A DNA stretch of 64,000 nt from Flavobacterium sp. IMCC34852 (GCF_030643905.1 NZ_CP121446.1:2108001-2172000), one strand, 5' to 3'; shown: positions 18,791-27,866, counted from the first letter of the stretch. Translations and numbers: made by a program. The notes: generated by a model not told the origin, from the sequence alone.

Positions 18791-20137
18791 ATGAGCACTT
18801 TTGAGCAATTTAATCTTCCAAAATCATTACAAAAAGCTATTGATGAATTAGGATTAACTACACCTACTCCAATTCAAGAAAGAGCATTCCCGGTGATCAT
18901 GTCGGGTCGTGATGTCATGGGAATTGCCCAAACCGGTACAGGAAAAACCTTTGCCTATCTTTTGCCGATACTCAAACAATGGAAGTTTGTTGCCACAGAC
19001 ACACCGCGAGTAGTCATATTGGTGCCAACGCGTGAATTGGTTGTACAAGTTGCTGCCGAAGTCGAAAAATTGAGTCAATTCATGTCGGTAAGAACCCTTG
19101 GCGTTTATGGTGGTGTAAATATCAATACGCAAAAAACAGCCGTCTATCAAGGCATTGATGTTTTGGTTGGTACGCCGGGAAGAATAATGGACTTAGCTTT
19201 GGACAATGTCATTCGTTTTGACAGTTTACAAAAGTTAGTAATTGATGAATTTGACGAAATCCTGAATTTAGGTTTCCGTGCTCAAGTGACTTCTATTTTG
19301 GCAATGATTAAAACCAAACGCCAGAACATCTTATTTTCGGCTACCATGACCGATGAAGTAGATGAAATGCTCGAAGAATATTTTGAATTTCCGGAAGAAG
19401 TTTCTTTGGCACCAAGCGGTACACCATTGGAACAAATAGAACAATTAGGTTACAAAGTGCCAAACTTTTTGACCAAAGTCAATTTGATTATCGAATTGCT
19501 AAAAGACGAAGCTTACGAACGCGTATTGCTTTTTGTTAACAATAAAAAAACAGCTGATTTACTTTCAGACAAATTAGAGGAAATTTATCCCGGGCAATTC
19601 GGAACCATTCACTCCAACAAATCACAGAATTACCGTTTGCAAACCATGGCAACATTTCAAGCCGGAGAAATTCGAGGCATCGTAACTACCGATGTTATGG
19701 CTAGAGGTTTGGATATTTCAAACATTACGCATGTTATCAACGTTGAGTTTCCAGAAATTCCTGAACAATACATTCACCGTATCGGTCGAACCGGTCGTGC
19801 TGACAAATCGGGGATTGCCATTAGCTTGATCAGTCCAAGAGAAGAAGAAGTCATGATAGAGGCCGAAGTTTTGATGGAAAAAGAAATCAAGTTTCTAGCT
19901 ATGCCGGAAAACATTGTCATTGCGGAACGATTGCTTGAGTTTGAAAAAGACAAGAAGAAGCAGATGAAATTCTTACTCAAAAAACCTAAGTTAGAAGGTG
20001 GCGCTTCTTTCCATGAAAAGAAGGAAAAAAATAAAAAAGTAAACTTAGGCGGACCATCCAAAACCAAAAAGAAAACCGGTACTTCAGTCAATAGAAATAT
20101 TCTTAAAAACAGAGCGGCAAAGCGTAAAAAGAAATAA
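18791..20137 (+). CDS. DEAD-box ATP-dependent RNA helicase (DEFD variant)
   Basis: This is a 448-residue RNA helicase. Visible motifs are the Q motif (FEQF and TPIQ near residues 4-29), Walker A AQTGTGKT (46-53), PTRELVVQ (about 79-86), TPGR (128-131), motif II DEFD at 152-155 in place of DEAD, SAT (about 182-184), and the C-terminal HRIGRTGR motif. The tail of about 60 residues is Lys-rich, typical of RNA-binding extensions. It probably remodels RNA in ribosome assembly or mRNA decay. The Asp-Glu pair of motif II that coordinates Mg-ATP is kept, so activity is expected. The ATG at 18791 is preferred over an upstream in-frame TTG because the latter lies in the promoter box. Confidence 0.92.
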   Translation: MSTFEQFNLPKSLQKAIDELGLTTPTPIQERAFPVIMSGRDVMGIAQTGTGKTFAYLLPILKQWKFVATDTPRVVILVPTRELVVQVAAEVEKLSQFMSVRTLGVYGGVNINTQKTAVYQGIDVLVGTPGRIMDLALDNVIRFDSLQKLVIDEFDEILNLGFRAQVTSILAMIKTKRQNILFSATMTDEVDEMLEEYFEFPEEVSLAPSGTPLEQIEQLGYKVPNFLTKVNLIIELLKDEAYERVLLFVNNKKTADLLSDKLEEIYPGQFGTIHSNKSQNYRLQTMATFQAGEIRGIVTTDVMARGLDISNITHVINVEFPEIPEQYIHRIGRTGRADKSGIAISLISPREEEVMIEAEVLMEKEIKFLAMPENIVIAERLLEFEKDKKKQMKFLLKKPKLEGGASFHEKKEKNKKVNLGGPSKTKKKTGTSVNRNILKNRAAKRKKK

Positions 20138-20190
20138 TTTTAGTGTTTAAATTTCTTTAAAATTCGGCTTCGCCAAATGATAAAAAGTAC

Positions 20191-20198
20191 TATTTTTG
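20191..20198 (+). promoter_or_regulatory. -7 promoter box for the BatA-like gene
   Basis: TATTTTTG fits TAnnTTTG and lies 63 bases before the ATG at 20261. It would drive the four-gene run 20261-24408. Confidence 0.5.
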
Positions 20199-20260
20199 AC
20201 CAATCGTAGATTCACCGAATCCAAACGTATATAAACCAATGAGGTAAATCGTAATTCGTA

Positions 20261-22189
20261 ATGCAATTTAAACACCCGGAAATTCTATATTTTCTCTTCT
20301 TATTGGTCATTCCAATTTTAGTGCATTTGTTTCAATTGCGACGTTTTAAGAAAGAATACTTCACCAATGTACAATTCCTAAAAGAGCTTTCCATTCAAAC
20401 CCGTAAGAGTTCCACCATCAAAAAATGGTTGTTGCTTTTTACCCGTTTATTACTTCTCGCCTGTTTGATTTTAGCTTTTGCCCAACCTTTTTTCACGGCT
20501 AAAGAAAGCCTAAAAGCTACAAACGAGATGTACATCATCTTAGACAATTCCTACAGCATGCAAGCCAAAGGACAAAAAGGGGAATTGCTTAAGCGTGCCG
20601 TTCAGGATTTATTAGAACATACTCCGGAAGCTCAGAATTTTTCTTTGATTACCAATTCTGAAACCTATTGGAATACCGATATCAAATCGATTCAAAAGGA
20701 TTTACAAGATCTAAAATACAGCGCAACACCTTTCCGATTGGACAATTTAATTGCCAAAGTCAATGCGAGAAAATCAGCTTTCAACAAAGATATCATTGTA
20801 ATTACTGATGCCGTCGATATTAATGCCAATGCATCAAAAAGCTTCAAAAAAGAAGATAATGTGTACTTTATTTTGCCTGAAGCCGAACAAAAAAACAACG
20901 TTTCTATTGACAGTGTTTACATTCAGCAAACTTTAGATAGTTTTTATGAAATTGGCGTAAAATTATCTGCCAATGACGAAGATATTCCAGCGGTTCCGAT
21001 TGCCTTGTACAACCAAAACAAATTGACAGCAAAGACTTTAATCGATTTCAAAAGCACAACTGAAACCATTAAATTTACCATTCCGAAGGAAGATTTCCAC
21101 GGCTATGTTTCGATTACTGATAAAGGTTTGGCTTATGACAATACTTATTATTTCAGTATTTCCAAACCCAGTAAAACCAATGTAATCAGTATTGGCAATA
21201 CCGATAAAAGCAATTTCTTGACCAGAATTTATACCAATGATGAATTTGCTTATACCAATTTTCCGTTACCCAATTTGGATTACAACTTAATAGAAAAGCA
21301 GGACGCCATTGTGTTGAATGAACTAAAAGACATTCCTCAAGCGTTACAAACTACACTGAAATCATTTGTAAACAAAGGCGGAAACCTTGTCCTTATTCCG
21401 GCTCAGGAAAGCAATGTAACTGGGGTGAATTCGTTTTTGGCCAACTTTGGTTCCATTCAATTTAAAGCGATTACAAATAGCGATAAGAAGGTAACCAAGA
21501 TTAATTTCAATCATCCGTTGTTCAGCAATGTTTTTGAAAAAAAAGTGGATAATTTTCAGTATCCGTCGACCAAAGCGGCTTTTGGAATTAACAGCAATTC
21601 GCCCTCCGTATTGAGTTACGAAGACCAAAGTGCATTTTTGACTTCGATTGCAAATCCTTTGTCATCCGTTTATATTTTTGCAGCACCGATTAACAAAACC
21701 AACAGTAATTTTCAGAATTCCCCTTTAATTGTACCCACCTTTTACAATATGGCGCAAAACAGTCAGAAAACAGGCGTAAATGCTTTAATTATTGGTGAAG
21801 ATCAACCGTTTGTAGTCGATGCCTTATTGTCGAAAGATGAAATTCTGACAGTCAAAAATACTACAGAAAGTTTTATTCCGGTGCAACAGTTACTGAATAC
21901 CAAAGTCAAAATGAGTTTTAATGAAAACCCGCAAGAAGCCGGAAATTTTGGTATCTTTAACGGAACGAATTCGATACAAAATATCAGTTTTAATTATTCG
22001 CGAACCGAAAGCAATCTGAGTTTGGTAAATACAGACATAGCAGTTGGTTTCAAAGAAATTGACGATATAGAAACGGTTTTTAATTCGATTCAAACCGATC
22101 GAACCGATACACAAATCTGGAAATGGTTTGTGCTGCTTACACTATTCTTTTTAGCATTAGAACTACTCATTCAAAAATTTGTAAAATGA
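20261..22189 (+). CDS. BatA-domain membrane protein, vWA-like
   Basis: This 642-residue protein starts with the BatA double-membrane-segment signature (FKHPEILYFLFLLVIPILVHLFQLRRFKK, then a second segment at about 55-80 ending FAQPFF). A von Willebrand A-like region follows, with IILDNSYSMQAKG as a MIDAS-like DxSxS and an IVITDAVD strand. A large periplasmic-looking middle precedes a final membrane segment at about 620-640 (FVLLTLFFLALELLIQKF). Such proteins occur across Bacteroidota near Bat or MoxR systems, but here it heads an operon with a dihydroorotase homologue, a small membrane protein and an esterase. Its stop overlaps the next start by four bases (ATGA), which implies translational coupling. 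Confidence 0.85.
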   Translation: MQFKHPEILYFLFLLVIPILVHLFQLRRFKKEYFTNVQFLKELSIQTRKSSTIKKWLLLFTRLLLLACLILAFAQPFFTAKESLKATNEMYIILDNSYSMQAKGQKGELLKRAVQDLLEHTPEAQNFSLITNSETYWNTDIKSIQKDLQDLKYSATPFRLDNLIAKVNARKSAFNKDIIVITDAVDINANASKSFKKEDNVYFILPEAEQKNNVSIDSVYIQQTLDSFYEIGVKLSANDEDIPAVPIALYNQNKLTAKTLIDFKSTTETIKFTIPKEDFHGYVSITDKGLAYDNTYYFSISKPSKTNVISIGNTDKSNFLTRIYTNDEFAYTNFPLPNLDYNLIEKQDAIVLNELKDIPQALQTTLKSFVNKGGNLVLIPAQESNVTGVNSFLANFGSIQFKAITNSDKKVTKINFNHPLFSNVFEKKVDNFQYPSTKAAFGINSNSPSVLSYEDQSAFLTSIANPLSSVYIFAAPINKTNSNFQNSPLIVPTFYNMAQNSQKTGVNALIIGEDQPFVVDALLSKDEILTVKNTTESFIPVQQLLNTKVKMSFNENPQEAGNFGIFNGTNSIQNISFNYSRTESNLSLVNTDIAVGFKEIDDIETVFNSIQTDRTDTQIWKWFVLLTLFFLALELLIQKFVK

Positions 22190-23445
22190 ACCTAATCATC
22201 CGAAAAGCCAAAATTGTTGACCCCAAAAGTCCGTTTCACCATCAAATCGTTGACCTGAAAATTACACAAGGGATCATCGAAGAAATAGGCACTGCAATTC
22301 CTAATTCGGATACACATTCAGAATACCAACAAGAAGGTTTACACCTTTCACAAGGTTGGTTTGACACTAGTGTTTCCCTTGGCGAACCGGGATTTGAAGA
22401 CAGAGAAACCATCGCCAACGGATTGGATGTCGCTGCTAAAAGCGGCTTTACCGGAATCGCTTTGCAACCCAATTCGAATCCGATAATTGACAACCAATCA
22501 CAGGTTCATTTTGTCAAACAGAAAGCTGTTAATTTTGCTACAGAGTTATTTCCAATCGGCGCATTGACTAAAAACAGCGAAGGCAAAGATTTAGCCGAAC
22601 TGTTCGACATGAAAAACGCCGGAGCAGTAGCTTTCGGGGATTATGGTAAAAGTTTGGCGAATGCGAATCTGCTGAAAATAGGATTGCAATATGTACAGGA
22701 TTTTGACGGTTTAGTGATTGCTTTTGCTCAAGATGAAAATATAAAAGGTAATGGCGTGGCCAATGAAGGAATAGTCTCGACAAGATTAGGCTTAAAAGGA
22801 ATTCCCAACTTAGCGGAAGAATTGATGGTGGCCAGAAACTTGTTTTTACTTGAATATACCGCCGGAAAATTACACATTCCAACGATTTCAACGGCAAAAT
22901 CAGTAGCATTAATCAAAGAAGCTAAAGCGAAAGGTTTAAAAGTGACTTGTAGCGTTGCCGTACATCATTTGGTTTTAACAGATGAAAAACTGGATGGTTT
23001 TGATACCCGTTATAAAGTTTCACCTCCACTGCGAACCGAAGCCGACAGACAAGCTTTAATCGCGGGTATTTTAGACAATACGATTGACTGCATTACGACT
23101 GACCATAATCCGATGGACATCGAGCATAAAAAGATGGAATTTGATTTGGCTAAAAGCGGAACGATTGGTTTAGAAAGTGCTTTTGGAGCATTGTTAACCG
23201 TATTACCTTTGGATAAAATAATTGAAAAATTGACTTTCGGTAAATCTATTTTAAATATTGAAAGTCAAGAAATTAATAAAAACAATAAAGCTAATTTTAG
23301 TTTATTCCAAATTGATAATAATTGGACATTTGGCAAAGAAAATATAATGTCAAAATCTAAAAATTCCGCGTTCTTGGGACAAGCTATGAAAGGCAAAGTT
23401 TTAGGAATTTACAACCAAGGAAAATTAGTTATAAACCATGGATAA
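22186..23445 (+). CDS. Dihydroorotase-like amidohydrolase lacking metal-site His
   Basis: This 419-residue protein follows the class I dihydroorotase/allantoinase plan from start to end (NLIIRKAKIVDP; LSQGWFD; GEPGFEDRET; AVHHLVLTDEKL; TTDHNPMD; a short C-terminal beta sandwich). Where active enzymes have DxHxHLREPG, it has Asp60-Thr-Ser62-Val-Ser64-Leu-Gly66-Glu-Pro-Gly. Both metal-ligand histidines and the substrate-binding arginine are replaced. The later His pair and the Asp of the TDH motif remain. It may therefore be an inactive pseudo-enzyme, for example a partner of aspartate carbamoyltransferase, as the inactive PyrC' of Pseudomonas is; here that role is inference. The start is the ATG at 22186, overlapping the previous stop. 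Confidence 0.88.
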   Translation: MNLIIRKAKIVDPKSPFHHQIVDLKITQGIIEEIGTAIPNSDTHSEYQQEGLHLSQGWFDTSVSLGEPGFEDRETIANGLDVAAKSGFTGIALQPNSNPIIDNQSQVHFVKQKAVNFATELFPIGALTKNSEGKDLAELFDMKNAGAVAFGDYGKSLANANLLKIGLQYVQDFDGLVIAFAQDENIKGNGVANEGIVSTRLGLKGIPNLAEELMVARNLFLLEYTAGKLHIPTISTAKSVALIKEAKAKGLKVTCSVAVHHLVLTDEKLDGFDTRYKVSPPLRTEADRQALIAGILDNTIDCITTDHNPMDIEHKKMEFDLAKSGTIGLESAFGALLTVLPLDKIIEKLTFGKSILNIESQEINKNNKANFSLFQIDNNWTFGKENIMSKSKNSAFLGQAMKGKVLGIYNQGKLVINHG

Positions 23446-23764
23446 TCAAACCATAAAAGAAGGCAAAACCATTGCTATTATCAGTTATATTTTGCTTTTC
23501 GGACCGCTGATTGCTATTTCTATGAATAGCGAAAATAAGAATCCTTATGCGTCATTTCACCTCAGACAAGGTTTAGGATTAACCATAACCTTTATTCTAT
23601 TGGGCGTATCCATCAGTCACTTTGAAAACTTTATGATTGCCGCTTCGATGTGGGTTTTCATTTCAGTGTTAGCAATGTACGGGATCTTCTCTGCCGCTAT
23701 GGGCAAAACCACCAATCTTCCTATTCTTGGGAGTTTATTTCAAAAAACATTTAAAAGTTTGTAA
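23438..23764 (+). CDS. Small membrane protein, DUF4870-like
   Basis: This 108-residue protein has three or four hydrophobic segments: IAIISYILLFGPLIAI, LGLTITFILLGVSI, and MIAASMWVFISVLAMYGIFSA. The pattern NPYASFHLRQGLGL between the first two is typical of small DUF4870-type proteins of unknown function. The start overlaps the preceding stop by eight bases and the stop shares one base with the next ATG, so it is tightly embedded in the operon. Confidence 0.8.
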   Translation: MDNQTIKEGKTIAIISYILLFGPLIAISMNSENKNPYASFHLRQGLGLTITFILLGVSISHFENFMIAASMWVFISVLAMYGIFSAAMGKTTNLPILGSLFQKTFKSL

Positions 23765-24408
23765 TGAGTTTATCACTGCATCATTTGGTCCGAGAACCAA
23801 AAATCAAAAAAGACAAGAATCCTTTACTCCTATTACTTCACGGTTATGGCAGTAATGAAGAAGATTTGTTTTCCTTTGCTAACGAATTGCCCGAAGAATA
23901 TTATGTGATTTCGGCCCGCGCACCATTTGATATGATGTACGGTAGTTATGCTTGGTATGCCATCAATTTTGATGCCGATGAGAACAAGTTTTCTGATATT
24001 GGTCAAGCCAGAGCATCCAGAGATATTATTGCCAATTTTATTGATGAATTAATTGCCGAATATCCAATTGATTCAGACGATGTAACCCTTATTGGTTTTA
24101 GCCAAGGTTGTATTTTGAGCTATGCAGTGGCTTTGTCATATCCCGAAAAAGTACAACGAGTTGTGGCGATGAGCGGTTATTTTAACCCCGAAATTGCAGT
24201 AGATGATTATACCGAAAATGATTTTAGTAAGCTGAAAATATTTGCCTCACACGGAACAGTAGACCAAGTGATTCCGGTAGAATGGGCTCGAAAATCAATA
24301 CCGATGTTACAAGTGTTGGGTGTAGAAATAGTCTTTAAAGAATACATGGTTGGTCACGGAGTTGCACCTCAGAACTTCTTTGATTTCAAACATTGGTTAT
24401 CACAATAA
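23764..24408 (+). CDS. Alpha/beta-hydrolase, carboxylesterase/phospholipase type
   Basis: This 214-residue protein has no signal peptide. It carries the oxyanion-side HGYGSNEEDL, the nucleophile elbow GFSQG with Ser113, Asp167 in GTVDQVIP and His198 in VGHGV. Spacing and length fit the small carboxylesterase/phospholipase (YpfH/acyl-protein thioesterase-like) family, acting on short acyl esters in the cytoplasm. It is the last gene of the operon that starts with the BatA-like protein; its start shares one base with the preceding stop and a strong terminator follows. Confidence 0.88.
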   Translation: MSLSLHHLVREPKIKKDKNPLLLLLHGYGSNEEDLFSFANELPEEYYVISARAPFDMMYGSYAWYAINFDADENKFSDIGQARASRDIIANFIDELIAEYPIDSDDVTLIGFSQGCILSYAVALSYPEKVQRVVAMSGYFNPEIAVDDYTENDFSKLKIFASHGTVDQVIPVEWARKSIPMLQVLGVEIVFKEYMVGHGVAPQNFFDFKHWLSQ

Positions 24409-24437
24409 AAAAATCCCGATTTCTCGGGATTTTTTTT
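24407..24437. terminator. Bidirectional terminator between convergent genes
   Basis: An 11-bp stem (24409-24419 with 24424-24434) with a four-base loop is A-rich on the left and T-rich on the right. It can therefore end both the esterase operon (plus) and the lipoprotein operon (minus), whose last codons it abuts. Confidence 0.9.
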
Positions 24438-24924
24438 ATTCTTGTGTATCGCTTCCGGTGATTTTTTTGCCCATTTGCCCATCGCCTGAAAATTTGACAT
24501 CGGCACCTTTTTTCAAAACATACCCTTTCCACGGTACGAGTTGCCAATCCTCAAAAACCCAGGGTTTGCCTTCTGCCAATCGGGTTAATACAATAGAATT
24601 GGCTTCATTGGGTAAAAAGACTTCCGCCTGATTTAAGTCTTCACTAAAAAGTACAAATGCACTTAAAGTTTCGTCTTCATTTTCGGGTTTTTCCGCCGGA
24701 TTGAGTTGGATTCCCGTATAACCTTTAACACATTCCTTATTCATTTTGGACCAAATATAACCGGCAGTGGCCAAACAACCATGTTCATCTTTGTCATTCA
24801 CTACCGAAGAATCTTTGGATGCCAAAGGAAGATTTTCTTCCTCCGATTCATTATTATTTTGGTCTGTTAACTTACAAGAAAACAGTACGATTGAGGCGAT
24901 TAAGAGTATAGAGAGTTTTTTCAT
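24436..24924 (-). CDS. Lipoprotein of unknown function
   Basis: This 162-residue protein has a lipoprotein signal peptide with lipobox cysteine at residue 17 (IVLFSCK). An acidic linker follows, then a block with two cysteines (HGCLATAGYIWSKMNKECVKGYTGIQL) that may form a disulfide, then a beta-rich C-terminus (WVFEDWQLVPWKGYVLKKG). It is the last gene of a three-gene minus operon. No function is recognised. The two-cysteine block resembles small lipoprotein domains seen in other bacteria, but no confident family is assigned. Confidence 0.8.
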   Translation of the reverse strand: MKKLSILLIASIVLFSCKLTDQNNNESEEENLPLASKDSSVVNDKDEHGCLATAGYIWSKMNKECVKGYTGIQLNPAEKPENEDETLSAFVLFSEDLNQAEVFLPNEANSIVLTRLAEGKPWVFEDWQLVPWKGYVLKKGADVKFSGDGQMGKKITGSDTQE

Positions 24925-24934
24925 GCCTTAATTT

Positions 24935-25429
24935 CTAGTTTAATTGTTCCGGGTATAAGTAGGAATTCATGATTTCAAAAGAAACGGTTTGATCATCATT
25001 AACAAAATACTTCAACATCACTTCACCCCAAAGTTTGCCATTGCTGTAGTTGGCAATAATCCATCTGTGGTTTAATAATTTTACTTTATTGATTATGAAT
25101 TTTTGTTCTCCCATAGTAACTTGGTCCGTAAACTTATTACCGGCGGGATCATCGTTATAGGCCAAAAGGGCTTGGGTTACTTTCTCGGTGAAAGCCTTGA
25201 TGTCATTTTGGTTTAAATAATTCAATGCTCTGTCATTGGCTTCCAAAGAAAAATAATTGGCCTCATAAAGTTGGTCTGACAGTTTGGTAATACTATCATT
25301 CAGCTTCTTACTGTCTTGCTCTGTTTTCGGTATCTTTTGGGCAGCTTCTTTTGAAGTAAAATATTTATAGGTAAAAATATTCATCAAAACGGCTATGATA
25401 AACAAGTATAAAAACAATGATTTCTTCAT
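24935..25429 (-). CDS. Membrane-anchored protein of unknown function
   Basis: This 164-residue protein has one N-terminal membrane anchor (residues 4-22, LFLYLFIIAVLMNIFTYKYF). A likely short coiled coil follows (KIPKTEQDSKKLNDSITKLSDQLYEANYF), then a mixed alpha/beta domain containing NHRWIIANYSNGKLWGEVMLKYF. It is probably exposed to the periplasm. It lies five bases after the MBL-fold gene and ten bases before the lipoprotein gene. No catalytic motif was seen. Confidence 0.8.
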   Translation of the reverse strand: MKKSLFLYLFIIAVLMNIFTYKYFTSKEAAQKIPKTEQDSKKLNDSITKLSDQLYEANYFSLEANDRALNYLNQNDIKAFTEKVTQALLAYNDDPAGNKFTDQVTMGEQKFIINKVKLLNHRWIIANYSNGKLWGEVMLKYFVNDDQTVSFEIMNSYLYPEQLN

Positions 25430-25434
25430 AATAT

Positions 25435-26202
25435 TTAGATTGTAATTTTCAAATTATCGTAGGCTAAAAACACATTTGACGGCAACTTTTTTTGGACTTC
25501 TTCATGAAATCCCATAAGATGACTAATGTGTGTCAAATAAGCTTTTTCGGGTTGTACCAAATGTATAAAATCTAACGCTTCCTGCAAATTAAAATGCGAA
25601 TGGTGTGGTTCTTCCCGCAAAGCATTCACTACCAATACTTTTACGCCTTTAATTTTTTCAATCTCAGCATCATCTATCGTTTTCACATCCGTTAAATATA
25701 CAAAATCTTGAATTCGATACCCAAAAACAGGTAGGTTTCCGTGATTGACTTTGATGGGTGTAATTTTGACATCATTCACCAAAAAATCTTGATCATTTTT
25801 GACTTCAAATATTTCTACACCCGGTGCTCCCGGATATTTGTTTTCAGTTTCAAAAATATAATCGAAACGCTTTATCAAATTATCTAAAACCCTTTGATGT
25901 GCAAAAATCGGAATGTCTTTTTTTTGTCGGAAGAAAAAAGGGCGAATATCATCTAAACCCATTGTATGATCGGCATGTTCATGGGTAAACAATACGGCAT
26001 CTAACTGAACACAACCCGAAGTCAGCATTTGTTGTCTGAAATCGGGACCACAATCAATGACAAAAGAAGTCTCATCGACTCTAATCCAAACTGAAACCCT
26101 TAAACGCTTGTCTTTAATATCTTCACTTTTACAAACCGGATGATTACTTCCAATAACAGGAATGCCTTGAGAAGTACCGGTTCCGAGAAAATAAACTTGC
26201 AT
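25435..26202 (-). CDS. MBL-fold metallo-hydrolase, PhnP-like
   Basis: This 255-residue cytoplasmic protein begins with MQVYFLGTGTSQGIPV, typical of PhnP/RNase Z-type beta-lactamase folds. It has the zinc motif THEHADH at residues 73-79 (His74, His76, Asp78, His79) and later His residues in VNHGN, HHSHF and THISH. PhnP hydrolyses cyclic ribose phosphates. Members outside phosphonate operons are usually annotated only as MBL hydrolases, and no phosphonate gene is nearby here. It is the first gene of the operon, with a -7 box 57 bases upstream. Confidence 0.88.
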   Translation of the reverse strand: MQVYFLGTGTSQGIPVIGSNHPVCKSEDIKDKRLRVSVWIRVDETSFVIDCGPDFRQQMLTSGCVQLDAVLFTHEHADHTMGLDDIRPFFFRQKKDIPIFAHQRVLDNLIKRFDYIFETENKYPGAPGVEIFEVKNDQDFLVNDVKITPIKVNHGNLPVFGYRIQDFVYLTDVKTIDDAEIEKIKGVKVLVVNALREEPHHSHFNLQEALDFIHLVQPEKAYLTHISHLMGFHEEVQKKLPSNVFLAYDNLKITI

Positions 26203-26258
26203 AATAGCACGGTTTTTGATGTGTAATTTTTGAATCTGACTTTAAAAGTAATTAAATA

Positions 26259-26266
26259 CAAAAATA
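26259..26266 (-). promoter_or_regulatory. -7 promoter box for the MBL-fold operon
   Basis: On the minus strand this reads TATTTTTG, matching TAnnTTTG, 57 bases before the ATG at 26202. Confidence 0.5.
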
Positions 26267-26301
26267 GACTTAATTATCTTTTTATAAAATAGCTATTTTA
26301 C

Positions 26302-26309
26302 TAACTTTG
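26302..26309 (+). promoter_or_regulatory. -7 promoter box for the 26332 gene
   Basis: TAACTTTG matches TAnnTTTG and lies 22 bases before the ATG at 26332, divergent from the minus-strand box at 26259. No clear -33 element was seen. Confidence 0.6.
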
Positions 26310-26331
26310 CAAAGAATACTTACGCTACACT

Positions 26332-27798
26332 ATGGACAATATTGTTTCTATTATAAAATTGAAAGGCGACAAAGCCATCGAACAAGTTCCTGCTATCAAA
26401 GATAAGGCATTGCGAATCAACCTAAATGAAAATATTTACGGAACATTTGCAGAAATCGGAGCCGGACAAGAAACCGTTAGGCATTTTTTCAGAGCCGGAG
26501 GTTCATCGGGTACTATCGCTAAGGCAATGTCGGCCTACGATAAAGATTTCAGTGATGCGATTTACGGTATTGAAGATGATGGTCGTTATGTGACAGAAAG
26601 CCGTTTGAAAAAAATGTTGAACCATGAAGTAGAACTGATTGAAAAACGTTTAAAAAGAGACAAACATCCTAATAAAATATTCTTCAGTTTTGCCAATACC
26701 GTTGCTACTATTGACTTTGCCAAGCAGTTCAAAGGTCACGGTTGGGTCGGCATAAAGTATCAAGTAGAACCGGATGAAGATTATAATGAAATTACACTTC
26801 ATATTCGTTTTAAAGAAACCGATGCCCGTTTGCAACAAGAAACCTTAGGGGTTTTGGGTGTAAACTTGATTTATGGTGCTTACTACAAATACAATGACCC
26901 GAAAAAGTTATTGCGCTATTTGTATGACCATCTAGACAAAGACCAATTGGAGATTGATACCATCAACTTCTCCGGTCCGCGTTTTGCCAACGTTGACAAC
27001 CGTTTGATGAGTTTACAGTTGGTTAAAAACGGCATGACCGATGCGGTGATGTTTGGTCCTGATGGTAAAAATATATTGCCGGCATCTATACTTTACAAGA
27101 AAAATATTTTAGCGCTTAGAGGAAGTTTCCGTCCGGTAACGCAGGTGAATATGGACATGTATGAGAAATCATTGAAAATGTTCCTAGAAGAAAGCAAAGT
27201 CTCTAAAGAAAATACGTTGGTTATTTTTGAAATCACACTGTCTAACTTGCGTTCTGAAGGTGAAATTGACGAAAGAGATTTTATGGACAGAGCCGAATTA
27301 CTTTGTTCATTAGGTCAAACGGTAATGATTTCTAACTTCCAGGAGTATTATAAAGTGGTGGAATATTTCTCCAACTATACGAAAGCTCGTATGGGATTGG
27401 CTATGGGAGTGAATAACTTAGTCGATATTTTTGATGAAAAATACTATCGTCATTTAAGTGGCGGGATTTTGGAAGCTTTCGGTAAATTATTCTACCGAGA
27501 TTTAAAAGTATTCTTGTATCCGATGGAAGGAGAAAACGGAGAAATCATCAACTCTCAAAATCTGAAAGTGCATCCGCGCATGAAAGAGTTATATAAGTTC
27601 TTTGCCTATAACGGAAAAGTGGTTGATATCACTGAATTTGACAAAGACCACTTAAAAATCTTCTCTCGTGAAGTATTAAAGATGATTAGCAATGGTACTC
27701 CGGGTTGGGAAAACTTATTACCAAAAGGAATTTCAGAAATAATCAAGCAACACCAATTGTTTGGTTATGATCCTAACAAAGTCTTAGAAAAAGCATAA
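26332..27798 (+). CDS. Conserved cytoplasmic protein of unknown function
   Basis: This 488-residue soluble protein has no signal peptide or membrane segment. Landmarks are NIYGTFAEIGAGQETVRHFF and AGGSSGTIAKAMSAYDKDFSD near the N-terminus, a middle beta-rich block (WVGIKYQVEP, ITLHIRFKETDA), and FSGPRFANVDNRLMSLQLVKNGMTDAVMF. The codon use and promoter are those of an ordinary chromosomal gene. The GAGQET-type loop recalls nucleotide-binding turns, but no Walker motif is present. I know the look of the protein from related Bacteroidota but cannot name a function. It is followed by a good terminator and is probably monocistronic. Confidence 0.85.
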   Translation: MDNIVSIIKLKGDKAIEQVPAIKDKALRINLNENIYGTFAEIGAGQETVRHFFRAGGSSGTIAKAMSAYDKDFSDAIYGIEDDGRYVTESRLKKMLNHEVELIEKRLKRDKHPNKIFFSFANTVATIDFAKQFKGHGWVGIKYQVEPDEDYNEITLHIRFKETDARLQQETLGVLGVNLIYGAYYKYNDPKKLLRYLYDHLDKDQLEIDTINFSGPRFANVDNRLMSLQLVKNGMTDAVMFGPDGKNILPASILYKKNILALRGSFRPVTQVNMDMYEKSLKMFLEESKVSKENTLVIFEITLSNLRSEGEIDERDFMDRAELLCSLGQTVMISNFQEYYKVVEYFSNYTKARMGLAMGVNNLVDIFDEKYYRHLSGGILEAFGKLFYRDLKVFLYPMEGENGEIINSQNLKVHPRMKELYKFFAYNGKVVDITEFDKDHLKIFSREVLKMISNGTPGWENLLPKGISEIIKQHQLFGYDPNKVLEKA

Positions 27799-27831
27799 AT
27801 ACTGCGATACAAAAATCGTAGCCCACGTTAC

Positions 27832-27866
27832 AAAATCCGAATTGTAAAACAGTTCGGATTTTTTTT
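27832..27866 (+). terminator. Rho-independent terminator
   Basis: A ten-base stem (27832-27841 with 27853-27862) is followed by a T run and lies 34 bases after the stop at 27798. Confidence 0.85.
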
